Part shown: positions 36,586 through 45,976 of the stretch, piece by piece
Layout of the letters: each line of letters opens with the position of its first letter
How positions within the stretch are numbered: position 1 is the stretch's first letter
Assembly (NCBI RefSeq): GCF_014284255.1
Contig: NZ_JACOFV010000001.1
Location: 372,001-436,000, forward strand
Length of the DNA stretch: 64,000 nt
Origin: Cognatundibacterium jejuense
GTDB taxonomy: Bacteria > Pseudomonadota > Gammaproteobacteria > Burkholderiales > Burkholderiaceae_D
Reading direction: 5' to 3'
Notes under the pieces: model-generated
The model's input: the letters and a program-made list of their open reading frames with translations, nothing else
Database searches by the model: none
What the model was told of the DNA's origin: nothing
Program-made: the position numbers and the translations under genes

Positions 36586-37755
36586 ATGGAAAATAATCTC
36601 GCGTCTCGGTTGGCTCATATCGCTCCTTTTCATGTAATGGAGCTCATGAAGATGGCTGCTGCGCTGGAGTCACAAGGTCGCCACTTGATACATATGGGTA
36701 TCGGCGAACCTGATTTTACAGCACCACAAATCGTGATCGACGCTGCTGCGAAGGCGATGGCTGATGGTCGTTTGCAATATACGTCAGCACTTGGTGTGCC
36801 GGCATTGCGTGAGGCAATTTCTAACCATTATGCCGAAAAATTTGGTTTAAATGTTCCCGCTTCGCGCATCATTGTGACCGCAGGCGCATCGGCTGCCTTA
36901 TTGTTGGCTTGCGCGGCGCTGGTAGAAGCAGGACGCGAAGTACTCATGCCAGATCCTTGCTACCCATGTAACCGTCATTTTGTTGCCGCATTTGAAGGTA
37001 AGGCCAAACTGGTCGCGAGTGGTCCAGAGCACCGCTTCCAACTTTCCGATCAAATGGTACGTGAACATTGGACCTCCGATACTGCGGGTGTCTTGCTAGC
37101 TTCGCCATCGAATCCTACCGGTACTTCGATAGCGGTTGGCGAGTTGGTAAAAATTATCGCCAGCGTCAAAGAGCGCGGGGGCTTTACGATTGTCGACGAA
37201 ATTTACCAGGGGTTGTCGTATGATGCTCCGCCTTTTTCTGCGCTTTCTCTGGATGATGATGTGGTAATCATTAATAGTTTTAGCAAGTACTTTAATATGA
37301 CAGGCTGGCGCTTAGGTTGGCTCGTTGTACCTGAGCGTATTGTGCCTGAGTTGGAAAAGTTATCGCAGAATTTGTTTATTTGTCCATCATCTATTGCGCA
37401 ACATGCCGCGCTAGCTTGTTTTAGCCCAGAAGCATTGACTATCTATGAAAAAAGAAAGGCGGAGTTTAAACGTCGCCGCGATTATATCGTGCCGGCACTG
37501 CGTGAACTGGGCTTCGGTGTTCCAGTCATGCCAGATGGTGCTTTTTATGTATATGCGGATTGTTCGCGATTCACCAACGATGCTGATGCCTTTGCTAAAC
37601 AAGTGCTTAATGACGCTGGTGTGGTTATCGTTCCTGGTCTCGATTTTGGGCCAGCAACGGCAAGCTCCTATGTGCGATTGTCGTACGCCAATTCGATGGA
37701 GAATCTACAAGAAGCGATTGTGCGGTTGAGAAAATTTCTTGCGCAACCTGCTTAA
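36586..37755 (+). CDS. PLP-dependent aminotransferase (class I/II)
   Basis: 389 residues, fold-type I. GIGEPDFTAPQIVIDAAAKAMADGRLQYTSALGVPALREAI, SPSNPTGTSI, the Asp in IVDEIYQGLSYD and the PLP-Lys in INSFSKYFNMTGWRLGWLVVP are intact. It resembles the subgroup of alanine/aspartate aminotransferase-like enzymes that follow nusB in Burkholderiales; the exact amino donor is not certain. It is separated from nusB by a terminator, so it has its own promoter. Confidence 0.92.
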   Translation: MENNLASRLAHIAPFHVMELMKMAAALESQGRHLIHMGIGEPDFTAPQIVIDAAAKAMADGRLQYTSALGVPALREAISNHYAEKFGLNVPASRIIVTAGASAALLLACAALVEAGREVLMPDPCYPCNRHFVAAFEGKAKLVASGPEHRFQLSDQMVREHWTSDTAGVLLASPSNPTGTSIAVGELVKIIASVKERGGFTIVDEIYQGLSYDAPPFSALSLDDDVVIINSFSKYFNMTGWRLGWLVVPERIVPELEKLSQNLFICPSSIAQHAALACFSPEALTIYEKRKAEFKRRRDYIVPALRELGFGVPVMPDGAFYVYADCSRFTNDADAFAKQVLNDAGVVIVPGLDFGPATASSYVRLSYANSMENLQEAIVRLRKFLAQPA

Positions 37756-37762
37756 GGCGAAA

Positions 37763-37799
37763 AAAAACTGCCCGTATTTTGATGTGCGGGCAGTTTTTT
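37763..37799. terminator. Bidirectional terminator between the aminotransferase and transglycosylase genes
   Basis: AAAAACTGCCCG pairs with CGGGCAGTTTTTT over a 13-base loop, with an A-run on the left and a T-run on the right, so it can stop transcription from both convergent genes. Confidence 0.88.
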
Positions 37800-37826
37800 A
37801 ATTGAAGCTTAATTTGTGACGTCAAA

Positions 37827-38762
37827 TTATAAAGCTGCTACTTGATCCTTAGAATCTGTTTTCGCCTTCGCTTCGTTCGCATCTTCTTTTACTGTATGCG
37901 TAGCTTCTGTCTGGCGAGCGACCGGAGCAGGGCTGGTATTGGTGAATACCGTAGGAACATTTTTACCGGCAGAAACGTCTTTTAAGCGTTTGTACTCTGT
38001 CATTACTCTAGATCCATAGCCAGAGTCATTGTCAAAAGCACCTGCGCCCACATACATCTTTAAGCCCGCTTCGACTGAGCCCGCACGTGAGACGTAGTCT
38101 TTTAATATTAATGCTCCAACTTTGATATTGGCAACCGGATTTAAGGCGGCTTTAACGCCTCCCATTTCGTCGAATTTTTCCTGATGTACCTTGGACATGA
38201 CTTGCATCAATCCTTGCGCACCTACTGGGCTTTCCGCGAACGGATTTAAGCCTGATTCGATCGCCATCACGGACAAAATCAGCAGCGGATCCAATTTGAT
38301 GTCCTTGGCAGTCAAATAGGCGGCTGATACCAGCATGTTAGTTGCATCTGTAGCGACGCGGTAGCGTTTGGAAAGCCAATTCGTTACCCATTTTTGCTGG
38401 CGCTCGCTGCCCAGTAATTTTGCATCTTCTTCGGTATATGCTGCATTGTGCAGGGCGTTACCTGCGGCAGCCTTACCAGGCGCTTCCATGAGCATTGCAA
38501 GGCTTGGTGGTGGAACCTCTGCTTCGACCAGTTGTTCTGGTGTCGTAAATGGAGATAAATTCTTAAATTTATCAGCTAACTCAGGTTTGATGAACATTGT
38601 CGCCAGCAAGACGATAGCGGTGATACCTGAAATTGTCATTAAGTGGCGGATGATGGTGATGAAACCACTACTTGTATCACGTGCGACTGCATTGAACGCA
38701 GCACGCTTTTCTTCGGTGGAAAGTCCACCTTGTTGTACAGCTAAAATAAAACGTTGAATCAT
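37827..38762 (-). CDS. Membrane-anchored lytic transglycosylase (SLT domain)
   Basis: 311 residues. One membrane segment near residues 38-57 (HLMTISGITAIVLLATMFIKP), then a linker and the SLT domain: LLILSVMAIESGLNPFAESPVGAQGLMQVM with the catalytic Glu in the AIESGLNPFA motif, and NPVANIKVGALILKDYV later in the domain. The C-terminal tail is Ala/Thr/Asp-rich and probably disordered. It would cleave peptidoglycan glycan strands from the inner-membrane outer face. Start at 38762 is fixed by AGGGGG five bases upstream. Confidence 0.88.
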   Translation of the reverse strand: MIQRFILAVQQGGLSTEEKRAAFNAVARDTSSGFITIIRHLMTISGITAIVLLATMFIKPELADKFKNLSPFTTPEQLVEAEVPPPSLAMLMEAPGKAAAGNALHNAAYTEEDAKLLGSERQQKWVTNWLSKRYRVATDATNMLVSAAYLTAKDIKLDPLLILSVMAIESGLNPFAESPVGAQGLMQVMSKVHQEKFDEMGGVKAALNPVANIKVGALILKDYVSRAGSVEAGLKMYVGAGAFDNDSGYGSRVMTEYKRLKDVSAGKNVPTVFTNTSPAPVARQTEATHTVKEDANEAKAKTDSKDQVAAL

Positions 38763-39241
38763 GTAACCCCCTGAATCATCGCGGTGCAATAGCTCAACTT
38801 CGAGCAGTTGCATAAGACTACTTCACGAATCAGAAACATCGCCCTCGTCGCATTTGCGATCTGAAGACGCCGGAGCTATTTATCTGTTTAAGTTCGTCAC
38901 ACTTGGTACTGGAGCATCCAGCGATAAATAACTTTATTTCGGGATAAGGCAGACGCCTTTTGAAAACAATCCTTACAATGTCATGTGGGGCCCGACCCCC
39001 GTGAATGATGTTACCGTTATTGGCGAGGTAGACTTTGCGTGTAAAGTGGCAAACGTCTAGATCTCTTCATCAAGTTGGGCGAATTGTAGGGGTGGTTTTA
39101 TATCAAGTCAATACTATCAAATCAACGTTTAATAACTTTTGAATCTAAAGAATTGCGCTGCAATGCAGCAAAAACCAATAAAATCAAGTACTTGGCTAAA
39201 TAAGCTTGACCAACTAGTTCAGACATACAAAAAAGCGAAAA
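38763..39241. other. 479-bp divergent gap with one PhaR-like palindrome
   Basis: Between the leftward transglycosylase and rightward ubiD I see no gene or terminator. The only notable element is the palindrome GCTGCAATGCAGC (39157-39169), listed separately. Confidence 0.5.
39157..39169. promoter_or_regulatory. CTGCAATGCAG palindrome upstream of ubiD
   Basis: A perfect 13-base palindrome about 73 bp before the ubiD start. Its 11-base core CTGCAATGCAG is identical to the palindrome ahead of phaR at 57557-57567 and has the CTGC-N3-GCAG form described for PhaR sites in Paracoccus. One such match in 64 kb is expected by chance, so the assignment is weak. Confidence 0.35.
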
Positions 39242-40729
39242 ATGATTAAATATTCCGATTTGAGGGATTTTATTTCTCAATTGCAAGAAATAAATGAGTT
39301 AAAACAAGTAGATATTCAAATTTCTCCTAATTTAGAGATGACGGAGATTTGTGACCGAACTTTGCGCGCTGAAGGTCCTGCACTTTTGTTCAATAAACCG
39401 ACCGGACATAGTATTCCGGTTCTGGCAAATTTATTTGGTACACCACGTCGTGTCGCACTCGGTATGGGAGCAGATAATGTGAGTGAATTACGCCAAATCG
39501 GCCACCTATTATCTGCCTTAAAAGAACCAGAACCACCGAAAGGTTTTAAAGACATTCTTGGAATGGGCAGCCTCGTAAAAGCCGTGTGGGACATGGCCCC
39601 TAAGGAATTACGTGGTGCCAAATGCCAGGAAATTGTTTGGGAGGGTAACGATGTTGATTTATCGCGTTTGCCGATTCAACACTGTTGGCCTGGCGATGTC
39701 GCACCATTGATTACCTGGGGGTTGGTGATTACCAAAGGTCCTAATAAAAAGCGCCAGAATTTGGGCATCTACCGCCAACAAGTATTAGGGCGAAATAAAG
39801 TAATTATGCGTTGGCTCGCGCATCGCGGAGGCGCGTTGGATTTCCGTGAGCACTGTATCGTCAATAAAGGTAAGCCGTATCCAATTGCGGTAGCTTTGGG
39901 TGCTGATCCCGCTACTATATTAGGAGCAGTGACGCCGGTCCCTGACAGCTTGTCTGAATACCAGTTCGCGGGCTTATTGCGCGGTAGCCGCACGGAATTG
40001 GTTAAAGCGATTGGCAGCGAGCTCCGCGTGCCAGCATCCGCTGAAATCGTGCTCGAAGGGCATATCTACCCCGATGAATCGCATCCAAGTGGTTATGAGC
40101 ACGCACTGGAAGGACCGTATGGTGATCATACTGGTTACTATAATGAGCAAGACTGGTTCCCGGTATTTACGATAGATCGCATCACCATGCGTCGTGATCC
40201 GATTTATCATTCGACTTATACCGGAAAACCACCCGATGAACCGGCGGTATTGGGCGTAGCACTGAATGAAGTGTTTATTCCGCTTTTGCAAAAACAGTTT
40301 AGTGAAATTACTGATTTTTACTTACCACCGGAAGGTTGTAGTTATCGGATGGCGGTTGTGCAGATGAAGAAATCTTATGCTGGTCATGCAAAGCGCGTGA
40401 TGTTCGGCGTCTGGAGTTTTTTGCGTCAATTCATGTATACCAAGTTCATTATCGTTGTAGATGAAGACGTGAATATTCGCGACTGGAAAGAAGTCATCTG
40501 GGCGATTACCACCCGTGTTGATCCCAGTCGGGACACAACCTTGGTAGACAATACTCCCATCGATTATCTCGACTTTGCCTCACCCGTCAGTGGTCTGGGT
40601 AGCAAAATGGGGATCGATGCCACCAATAAGTGGCCGGGTGAGACAGATAGGGAGTGGGGTACAACGATCGTGATGAGCCAGGATATCAAAGGCAAGGTCG
40701 ATGAGCTCTGGCCGCAATTGGGGTTGTAG
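39242..40729 (+). CDS. ubiD: 4-hydroxy-3-polyprenylbenzoate decarboxylase UbiD
   Basis: 495 residues, full-length UbiD family: [24 protein letters not shown] at the N-terminus, [26 protein letters not shown] and [16 protein letters not shown] segment ([26 protein letters not shown]) with the prenylated-FMN and metal-binding region, and the conserved [21 protein letters not shown] tail. It decarboxylates polyprenyl-4-hydroxybenzoate in ubiquinone biosynthesis using prenylated FMN from UbiX. No other ubi gene is adjacent. Confidence 0.95.
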   Translation: MIKYSDLRDFISQLQEINELKQVDIQISPNLEMTEICDRTLRAEGPALLFNKPTGHSIPVLANLFGTPRRVALGMGADNVSELRQIGHLLSALKEPEPPKGFKDILGMGSLVKAVWDMAPKELRGAKCQEIVWEGNDVDLSRLPIQHCWPGDVAPLITWGLVITKGPNKKRQNLGIYRQQVLGRNKVIMRWLAHRGGALDFREHCIVNKGKPYPIAVALGADPATILGAVTPVPDSLSEYQFAGLLRGSRTELVKAIGSELRVPASAEIVLEGHIYPDESHPSGYEHALEGPYGDHTGYYNEQDWFPVFTIDRITMRRDPIYHSTYTGKPPDEPAVLGVALNEVFIPLLQKQFSEITDFYLPPEGCSYRMAVVQMKKSYAGHAKRVMFGVWSFLRQFMYTKFIIVVDEDVNIRDWKEVIWAITTRVDPSRDTTLVDNTPIDYLDFASPVSGLGSKMGIDATNKWPGETDREWGTTIVMSQDIKGKVDELWPQLGL

Positions 40730-40986
40730 TAAATAATTATCCTATGGTAGGGTATTGAAAACAAAGAACAATCAATTGCTTTGGTCATTCAATGCCCTCG
40801 ATTGCCAGATCGAGTTGCAGAAATTAATAATGAATTAGTTTGACTATGCTATATGTCTTTCAAGTCAATTGCGAAATTCGAGCAATAGTCTTCATTTATG
40901 TCTAGATACGAGTTTTGTTATCAATTTCGCTTTGTGATGACAACTATCCGGTTTAATCTGTTAATCATAAGGTCTGGTAAATAACA

Positions 40987-42930
40987 ATGAGTTTAAGAAG
41001 ACAGTTATTGATAGCGATTTCCTTCATCGTGTTATTGGTCTTTGCCGGACTGCAGATGCTATCAGTGATGGCAACCCGCGATTTCTTGCAACAACAATTG
41101 TCATCTCATGCTCAAGATACAGCGGGTAGTTTGTCACATGATTTGGCGACGTCGTTGTCGAGAAACGATCTTGTGCTCGCTGAAGTACAATTAAGTTCAG
41201 TATTCGACCGTGGCTACTATCAAAAGATTATCCTGTTTGATGTGTACGGAAAAAAGCTGGTTTCCAAAGAATTGCCGCTGAAGGTTGACAATGTCCCTTT
41301 GCCCTTTTCCTCTTTGCTACAACTACAAACTCCGCCCGGAGAAGCCTTTATTTCTGAGGGATGGCGACAATTAGGAAAAATTGTCGTGATCAATCAACCT
41401 ACGTTTGCTTATCAATTTCTGTGGGATTCGTTTAAACAACAAGCGGGGTTGATGCTGTTAATGTATTCCTTGGTGTTTTTTCTGACGATGTGGCTGTTGA
41501 AAATCATTCTGCGGCCATTGTCATTGATTGAGCATACCGCGCTTGATATTCAAAATAAGCGATTTAATCAAATTTTAGAACTCCCCAATTCCCGGGAATT
41601 TCGTCGTGTTGTGTCTGCAATGAACTCCATGTCGAGTAAGATTTCAGAGATGCTGAGTGCGGAAACCTCTAAGGCCGAAGCATTTCGCGCTGAGGCTTAT
41701 ACCGATAAAGTAACTGGTCTTGACAATCGCAAAGCGTTTGACTTGCGTTTGAATGCCTTGCTGCAAGAAGATGGGGGTTTTAGTTCTGGTTATCTTATAG
41801 TTCTTGAGTTTGATGGGCTCAAAGAATTTAATCACGAACATGGGTATCAAGAGGGTGATCAACTGTTGGCTGATGTGATTAAAATTGCTCTAAGTTGTTC
41901 TGAACTTCAGATTGGTATTTCTGGGCGAATTGGCGGTACGGCGTTTGGATTTGTGGGCTTCGATGTTTTGTCCAATGTGATAGATTCAGAATTCAAGGCA
42001 CTACAGCGCAAGTTGATTGGTTTTATTGAACATTTTTCGGCCAAAAATTTATCTTTCAACCTTGGTTGCGTTCACTTTTCTGCAGGACAAACCAGGGGCG
42101 AATTATTTGCAAAAGTTGATCTCGCTCTGGAAACTGCAAGGCAGAATGGGCGTAACGTTGCGATTAATTTCAATCTTGCTGATGAAAATAAGATCGCAGA
42201 AGGTTCATCAGGTTGGCGGGCACTGATACAAAGCGCCTTAAGTGAAAAACGGTGGGCATTATTTACCCAACCCGTTTTTAATCTCACAGCTCAAGATGTT
42301 TTTCAGCATGAAATTTTTTCTCGGCTCATTGATCAACAAGGGAATTTTATTTCCGCAGCTTTGTTCTTGCCCATGGCGATGCGTCATCAGCTCATGACTG
42401 ATATTGACAAGGCGGTCATAAGTCTTGTGATAGATCAGATGAATAGCCTCGGATATATGGAGGCAAATGTTGCGGTGAACGTCTCTGCCCAGTCTATTGA
42501 GAGTGAGTCATTCCGCGAATGGTTGGGCGAGAAACTTGTTAGCTCTCAGGATGCAGGTTCTCGATTGTCATTTGAGTTAAGTGAGTTCGGTTGCGGGAAA
42601 AATATGCCCTCCACAATGAGTTTTATTGCTTTACTGAGAAGCTACGGAGTTCTTGTAGGCTTTGATCATTTTGGGCTAGCGCCCGGTTCACTTGATCTTT
42701 TGCGTAAAGTTGTACCTGACTATATTAAACTCGATAGTGGCCTCGTCGATGCCGCGCTTGAAAGTGAACAAGCACAGTTGCACCTTCGTTCTGTGATTTT
42801 GTTGGCAAATGCTCTTGATGTGAAGGTGATTGCACAAAATGTAGAGTCTGCAAAAATCAAAGACTGGTTAATTAACGAGCGCATTATTTTTGGGCAAGGA
42901 TACTTCTTGTCACCGCTGGCTCGAATGTGA
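40987..42930 (+). CDS. lapD: LapD-like c-di-GMP receptor (degenerate GGDEF and EAL domains)
   Basis: 647 residues: membrane helix (residues about 7-27), periplasmic domain to about 150 (LapD/MoxY N-terminal type), second membrane helix, HAMP (LRPLSLIEHTALDIQNKRFNQI), then a GGDEF domain whose motif reads GGTAF (RIGGTAFGFV) and an EAL domain where the EAL motif reads HEI. Both catalytic motifs are lost, as in LapD, while ligand-binding segments (FELSEFG, DYIKLDSGLV) remain. LapD binds cytoplasmic c-di-GMP and sequesters the periplasmic protease LapG. The lapG-like gene lies convergent, 92 bp away. Confidence 0.9.
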   Translation: MSLRRQLLIAISFIVLLVFAGLQMLSVMATRDFLQQQLSSHAQDTAGSLSHDLATSLSRNDLVLAEVQLSSVFDRGYYQKIILFDVYGKKLVSKELPLKVDNVPLPFSSLLQLQTPPGEAFISEGWRQLGKIVVINQPTFAYQFLWDSFKQQAGLMLLMYSLVFFLTMWLLKIILRPLSLIEHTALDIQNKRFNQILELPNSREFRRVVSAMNSMSSKISEMLSAETSKAEAFRAEAYTDKVTGLDNRKAFDLRLNALLQEDGGFSSGYLIVLEFDGLKEFNHEHGYQEGDQLLADVIKIALSCSELQIGISGRIGGTAFGFVGFDVLSNVIDSEFKALQRKLIGFIEHFSAKNLSFNLGCVHFSAGQTRGELFAKVDLALETARQNGRNVAINFNLADENKIAEGSSGWRALIQSALSEKRWALFTQPVFNLTAQDVFQHEIFSRLIDQQGNFISAALFLPMAMRHQLMTDIDKAVISLVIDQMNSLGYMEANVAVNVSAQSIESESFREWLGEKLVSSQDAGSRLSFELSEFGCGKNMPSTMSFIALLRSYGVLVGFDHFGLAPGSLDLLRKVVPDYIKLDSGLVDAALESEQAQLHLRSVILLANALDVKVIAQNVESAKIKDWLINERIIFGQGYFLSPLARM

Positions 42931-43022
42931 ATGATGCTTCGAGTAGATAGCTAAAAATCGCCGGATGAATCTTACATGGTTTTAAGATCTTGCCATCATC
43001 GATGGTGCTTTATCTTTCAATA

Positions 43023-43805
43023 TCAGAGCTTGCTTTCTCTATCCATTTTTTCGATAACATCACGCCATAGGCGTACCGTTGAAGCGCCACCTTTTCTCGC
43101 TGTTCCGTTAGCTAGCCACAAATCGTCATCGTTAAAGCTATAAACTGGTATCAGATCTGTGCGTTCAGAGCCGTGTTTTATTTCCGGAATCAAGTTATCT
43201 AGTATCCATGGATCGCTATCTGGGGTAGGGTAGTAGGCGAGAACCATGTGCGTCTCGCCAATCTTAATTGCTCTGACATAGGTAATTCTCAGGCGCTCAA
43301 TTGGGATGCCTAAGTCTTTTAAAGTCATATATTTAGCGATCGCATAATCCTCACAATCACCACCAAACGAAGCGACTAATTCAACTGGTGTAGCCCAGTA
43401 ATCTTCTACACCCCAATGTTCTAAATCGCTGACATAAGGAATCTGATTATAAAAATCATTTGCCCTCTTTAACAGAGGCATTTCAAGTTGTACGTTTCTT
43501 GATCTTAATAATTTCCCAGTTAAATCGGGTCCCGCTGTTGCCTTCATTTGACGCACATTGGTTTGCATTATCTGAAGGCGATGGGGTGCTTCGGGGCCAA
43601 ATTTTTTGGTCACAAATTCATATAAACCATTTGAGAAATCAACCAGACCAGCATTGCTTTCGCTTGAAATGGCTAATAAAAGCATTATGAGCGAGATTTG
43701 CAGCGCAATGGCAGCAGTTTTTAAAGATGACTTTGATGAAGCTTTAAACTTGCAGTGATAGTTCCAATGCAAATTCTTTTGCAAATGAGAAAAAGATATT
43801 TTCAT
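43023..43805 (-). CDS. lapG: LapG-like periplasmic cysteine protease (transglutaminase-like, BTLCP)
   Basis: 260 residues with an N-terminal hydrophobic stretch ending near SNAG (about residue 53). The catalytic triad is readable: Cys in SFGGDCEDYAIAKY, His in ETHMVLAYYP, Asp in PWILDNL. LapG cleaves an adhesin near its N-terminus to release biofilm; it is inhibited by LapD when c-di-GMP is high. The substrate adhesin is not in this window. It is convergent with lapD rather than in the same operon. Confidence 0.9.
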   Translation of the reverse strand: MKISFSHLQKNLHWNYHCKFKASSKSSLKTAAIALQISLIMLLLAISSESNAGLVDFSNGLYEFVTKKFGPEAPHRLQIMQTNVRQMKATAGPDLTGKLLRSRNVQLEMPLLKRANDFYNQIPYVSDLEHWGVEDYWATPVELVASFGGDCEDYAIAKYMTLKDLGIPIERLRITYVRAIKIGETHMVLAYYPTPDSDPWILDNLIPEIKHGSERTDLIPVYSFNDDDLWLANGTARKGGASTVRLWRDVIEKMDRESKL

Positions 43806-43942
43806 TGAAGTATTCAGCGCAGGGATAAATCGTGAGAAGCAGACATTGCTCAGTCGAATTCATTTTCAATCTGATGCATTATCGTAGCATTTTGTTGGGC
43901 TAATTCTTCTTCGTTTATTGTCATAGCACCAAAAAAAGATAG

Positions 43943-43978
43943 AAAAAAGGGCGCAGTTTAAAAACTTGCGCCCTTGTT
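43943..43978 (-). terminator. Rho-independent terminator after the ppiC gene
   Basis: On the minus strand GGGCGCA pairs with TGCGCCC around an A/T-rich loop, followed by TTTTTT. It ends the yciB-bolA-ppiC transcript, 17 bp beyond the ppiC stop. Confidence 0.82.
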
Positions 43979-43994
43979 TTTGCTTACTTCAATT

Positions 43995-44768
43995 TTATTG
44001 AACTTTGGCTTTTTTTACTAAAGTTTGTTGGTAAGCTTGTACTTTTTGTTGTTGTAAGCCGTCGATGATTTGTGGTTTAACTTCCTCTAAAGTAGGGAAT
44101 TTCAACGTGCGAACATCTTCCAATTTAATGATGTGGAATCCATACTGGGATTTTACAGGTGTTTCTGTAAATTGACCTTTTTGGAGTGCGATCATCGCAT
44201 TAGAGAACTCTGGTACAAACGTTGCTGGAGATGCCCAATCTAAATCGCCGCCTTTGGATGCTGATCCTGTGTCTTTGGACTGCTTAGCCAGCTCTTCAAA
44301 CTTAGCTCCCGCTTTCAACTTAGAAATAATCGCTTTTGCGTCATCTTCTTTGTCAACCAGGATATGGTAAGCATGGTATTCCTTGTCGCCAGCTTGTGCT
44401 TTAGCTTTGTCATATTCTGCTTTAACTTCTGCATCTGTCACTGGATTCTTTTTGACATATTCAATCATCAATGCGCGAATCAATAAAGATTGACGTGCGA
44501 TTTCCAGCTGGTTTTTTACTTCAGGATTGGATGCTAAACCTGATTTTTCAGCTTCTTGCATCAACACTTCGCGGTTGATCAGTTCTTGTTTTACTTTTGC
44601 GCGCAAATCTGGTGTGTCTTGCTGTCCTTGGGATGTCAATTGTTTTACTAATGCATCGACGCGTGAGGATGGAATTGCTTTACCATTAACTACGGCGAGA
44701 TTTTGAGCCATTGTTGGCAAAGCTGTTGCAAGAAGTGCTACCAGCAAAAGAGCAGGTTTAAAAGTCAT
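43995..44768 (-). CDS. Periplasmic peptidyl-prolyl isomerase (PpiC/parvulin type)
   Basis: 257 residues. Signal peptide to about residue 21 (TMAQ); SurA-N-like helical region (VNGKAIPSSRVDALVKQLTSQGQQDTPDLRAKVKQELINREVL) and a parvulin domain (EYHAYHILVDKEDDAKAIISKLKAGAKFEELAKQSKDTGSASKGGDLDWASPATFVPEF... KSQYGFHIIKLEDVR). It assists folding of exported proteins. Good match to the small PpiC-like proteins that follow bolA in Burkholderiales. Confidence 0.92.
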   Translation of the reverse strand: MTFKPALLLVALLATALPTMAQNLAVVNGKAIPSSRVDALVKQLTSQGQQDTPDLRAKVKQELINREVLMQEAEKSGLASNPEVKNQLEIARQSLLIRALMIEYVKKNPVTDAEVKAEYDKAKAQAGDKEYHAYHILVDKEDDAKAIISKLKAGAKFEELAKQSKDTGSASKGGDLDWASPATFVPEFSNAMIALQKGQFTETPVKSQYGFHIIKLEDVRTLKFPTLEEVKPQIIDGLQQQKVQAYQQTLVKKAKVQ

Positions 44769-44818
44769 TGTCTGTTCCTAAATAACAAAATAAAAAAAAC
44801 GGATTATAAGTAAACTGC

Positions 44819-45091
44819 TTAGGTCGGTATCTCTGACGGCGCCAACGCGACAATCGCTAGTGCGTGGACGTCCGTATGCATCATATCGCCAATGGCATCA
44901 TACACCAGACGATGCCGTGAAATGCGATTTAAGCCCTCAAATTGATGAGAAATTATTTTCAAATTGTAATGGCTCCCTCCTGAAGCTGCGCCAGCATGCC
45001 CTGCATGAGCGGCGGAATCGTCTTGTAATTCACATACAACCGGCTGTAAAGCATTTGTAAGACGATTTTTCAGTTGATCGAATCGTGACAT
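44819..45091 (-). CDS. bolA: BolA family protein
   Basis: 90 residues. LKNRLTNALQPVVCELQDDSAAHAGHAGAASGGSHYNLKIISHQFEGLNRISRHRLVYDAIGDMMHTDVHALAIVAL is a complete BolA fold, with the conserved Asp-Ser-His-like (GGSHYNLKI) and RHRLVYDAI motifs. BolA proteins act with monothiol glutaredoxins in Fe-S trafficking and as transcription factors. Its ATG overlaps the last base of the yciB stop codon, so the two are translationally coupled. Confidence 0.95.
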   Translation of the reverse strand: MSRFDQLKNRLTNALQPVVCELQDDSAAHAGHAGAASGGSHYNLKIISHQFEGLNRISRHRLVYDAIGDMMHTDVHALAIVALAPSEIPT

Positions 45092-45711
45092 TATTCAGCC
45101 TCCGTCATATATTTCGATAAAAATAAACTTTGAATAACAATGAATGCCGGCATGATTCCTACCATGGAGATCAGTTTGAAATTTGCCCATGTATCTGTTG
45201 AGAAGTTAAAAGCGACCCAGAGATTCAGTACGCCCATCAGGAAGAAATAAGCTGTCCAGGCAAGGCTCAGTTTGCCCCAGATTTGCTCGGGTAACTTGAC
45301 CTGCGATTCCATCGCAGTACGGATCAGGTTTTTCTTGAAGACAAATTGTGCTAACAAGAAAGCGCCACAATAACACCAATATAATATAGATGGTTTCCAT
45401 TTAATAAAGGTATCACTATGAAAATAAATAGTGGCTCCGCCGAACACCATAATAATGATGAACGAGATCCACAGCATTGCATCTACTTTTTGTCTGCGGA
45501 TGAGCAAATAAGATATCTGGCCGATTGATGCAACTAAAGTGACTGCAGTCGCCAACATAATTGGTGCGAGCTCAGGTGAACTGACGCCACCTGAAACCAG
45601 ACTGGAAAGATAGTTTTCAACGTAGGCTTGAGCAGTTGCAGTATGCCCTTCGCCCCATTTAAAGGTGACAAAAAATAAGATAACTGGAAAAACGTCAAAA
45701 AGAAATTTCAT
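45091..45711 (-). CDS. yciB: Septation protein A / YciB family membrane protein
   Basis: 206 residues with about six membrane helices. MKFLFDVFPVILFFVTFKWGEGHTATAQAYVENYLS at the N-terminus and ILYWCYCGAFLLAQFVFKKNLIRTAMESQVKLPEQIWGKLSLAWTAYFFLMGVLNLWVAFNFSTDTWANFKLISMVG are family-typical. Role in envelope synthesis and division. First gene of the yciB-bolA-ppiC group, with the msrB relic just upstream. Confidence 0.93.
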   Translation of the reverse strand: MKFLFDVFPVILFFVTFKWGEGHTATAQAYVENYLSSLVSGGVSSPELAPIMLATAVTLVASIGQISYLLIRRQKVDAMLWISFIIIMVFGGATIYFHSDTFIKWKPSILYWCYCGAFLLAQFVFKKNLIRTAMESQVKLPEQIWGKLSLAWTAYFFLMGVLNLWVAFNFSTDTWANFKLISMVGIMPAFIVIQSLFLSKYMTEAE

Positions 45712-45748
45712 TAAAAACAGACTTATGCGAGTGGTTTAAATGTCAGGC

Positions 45749-45895
45749 TTACGAAATGTATGCTTTGCGTGAACCTGTTAGTGGTGAGTCGTCAAGAAGA
45801 ACATGTGCAAAATGGACGTCGCAAATATTACACAAATTATTCAGGTGCGTCATGTCGTGATGTATGTTTCCGTATTTACGCCTTATTAGGATTCC
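45749..45895 (-). pseudogene. msrB: Relic of methionine sulfoxide reductase B (C-terminal third)
   Basis: A 48-codon open stretch with no start, reading leftwards. It retains an MsrB-like zinc/active-site pattern (IHHDM, then C-N-I-CDVHFAHV, corresponding to the family's SHGM and CxxCDxHLGHV) but lacks the active Cys: the family RYCVNS end reads RKAYIS. The whole N-terminal two thirds is missing, since selO ends at 45977. In many Burkholderiales msrB sits exactly here between selO and yciB, which supports the reading. Identification is by eye from pattern and position. Confidence 0.6.
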
Positions 45896-45910
45896 TTATC
45901 AGCTTCAATT

Positions 45911-45938
45911 GGTTCAGGTGTTTCAAGTGTTTCAAGTG
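45911..45938. repeat. Short tandem of a 9-base unit
   Basis: GTTTCAAGT occurs twice in tandem preceded by the related GGTTCAGGT. It sits between the msrB relic and the selO stop and is in the part of the gap with no gene. Confidence 0.5.
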
Positions 45939-45976
45939 GCTCACCTTTAATTGATTAAAGCAATGTTGTTTTTGTA

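Noticed and set aside
45760..45954. Plus-strand open frame of 64 codons between yciB and selO
   Set aside because: It is antisense to the msrB relic and has no ribosome site or recognisable protein.
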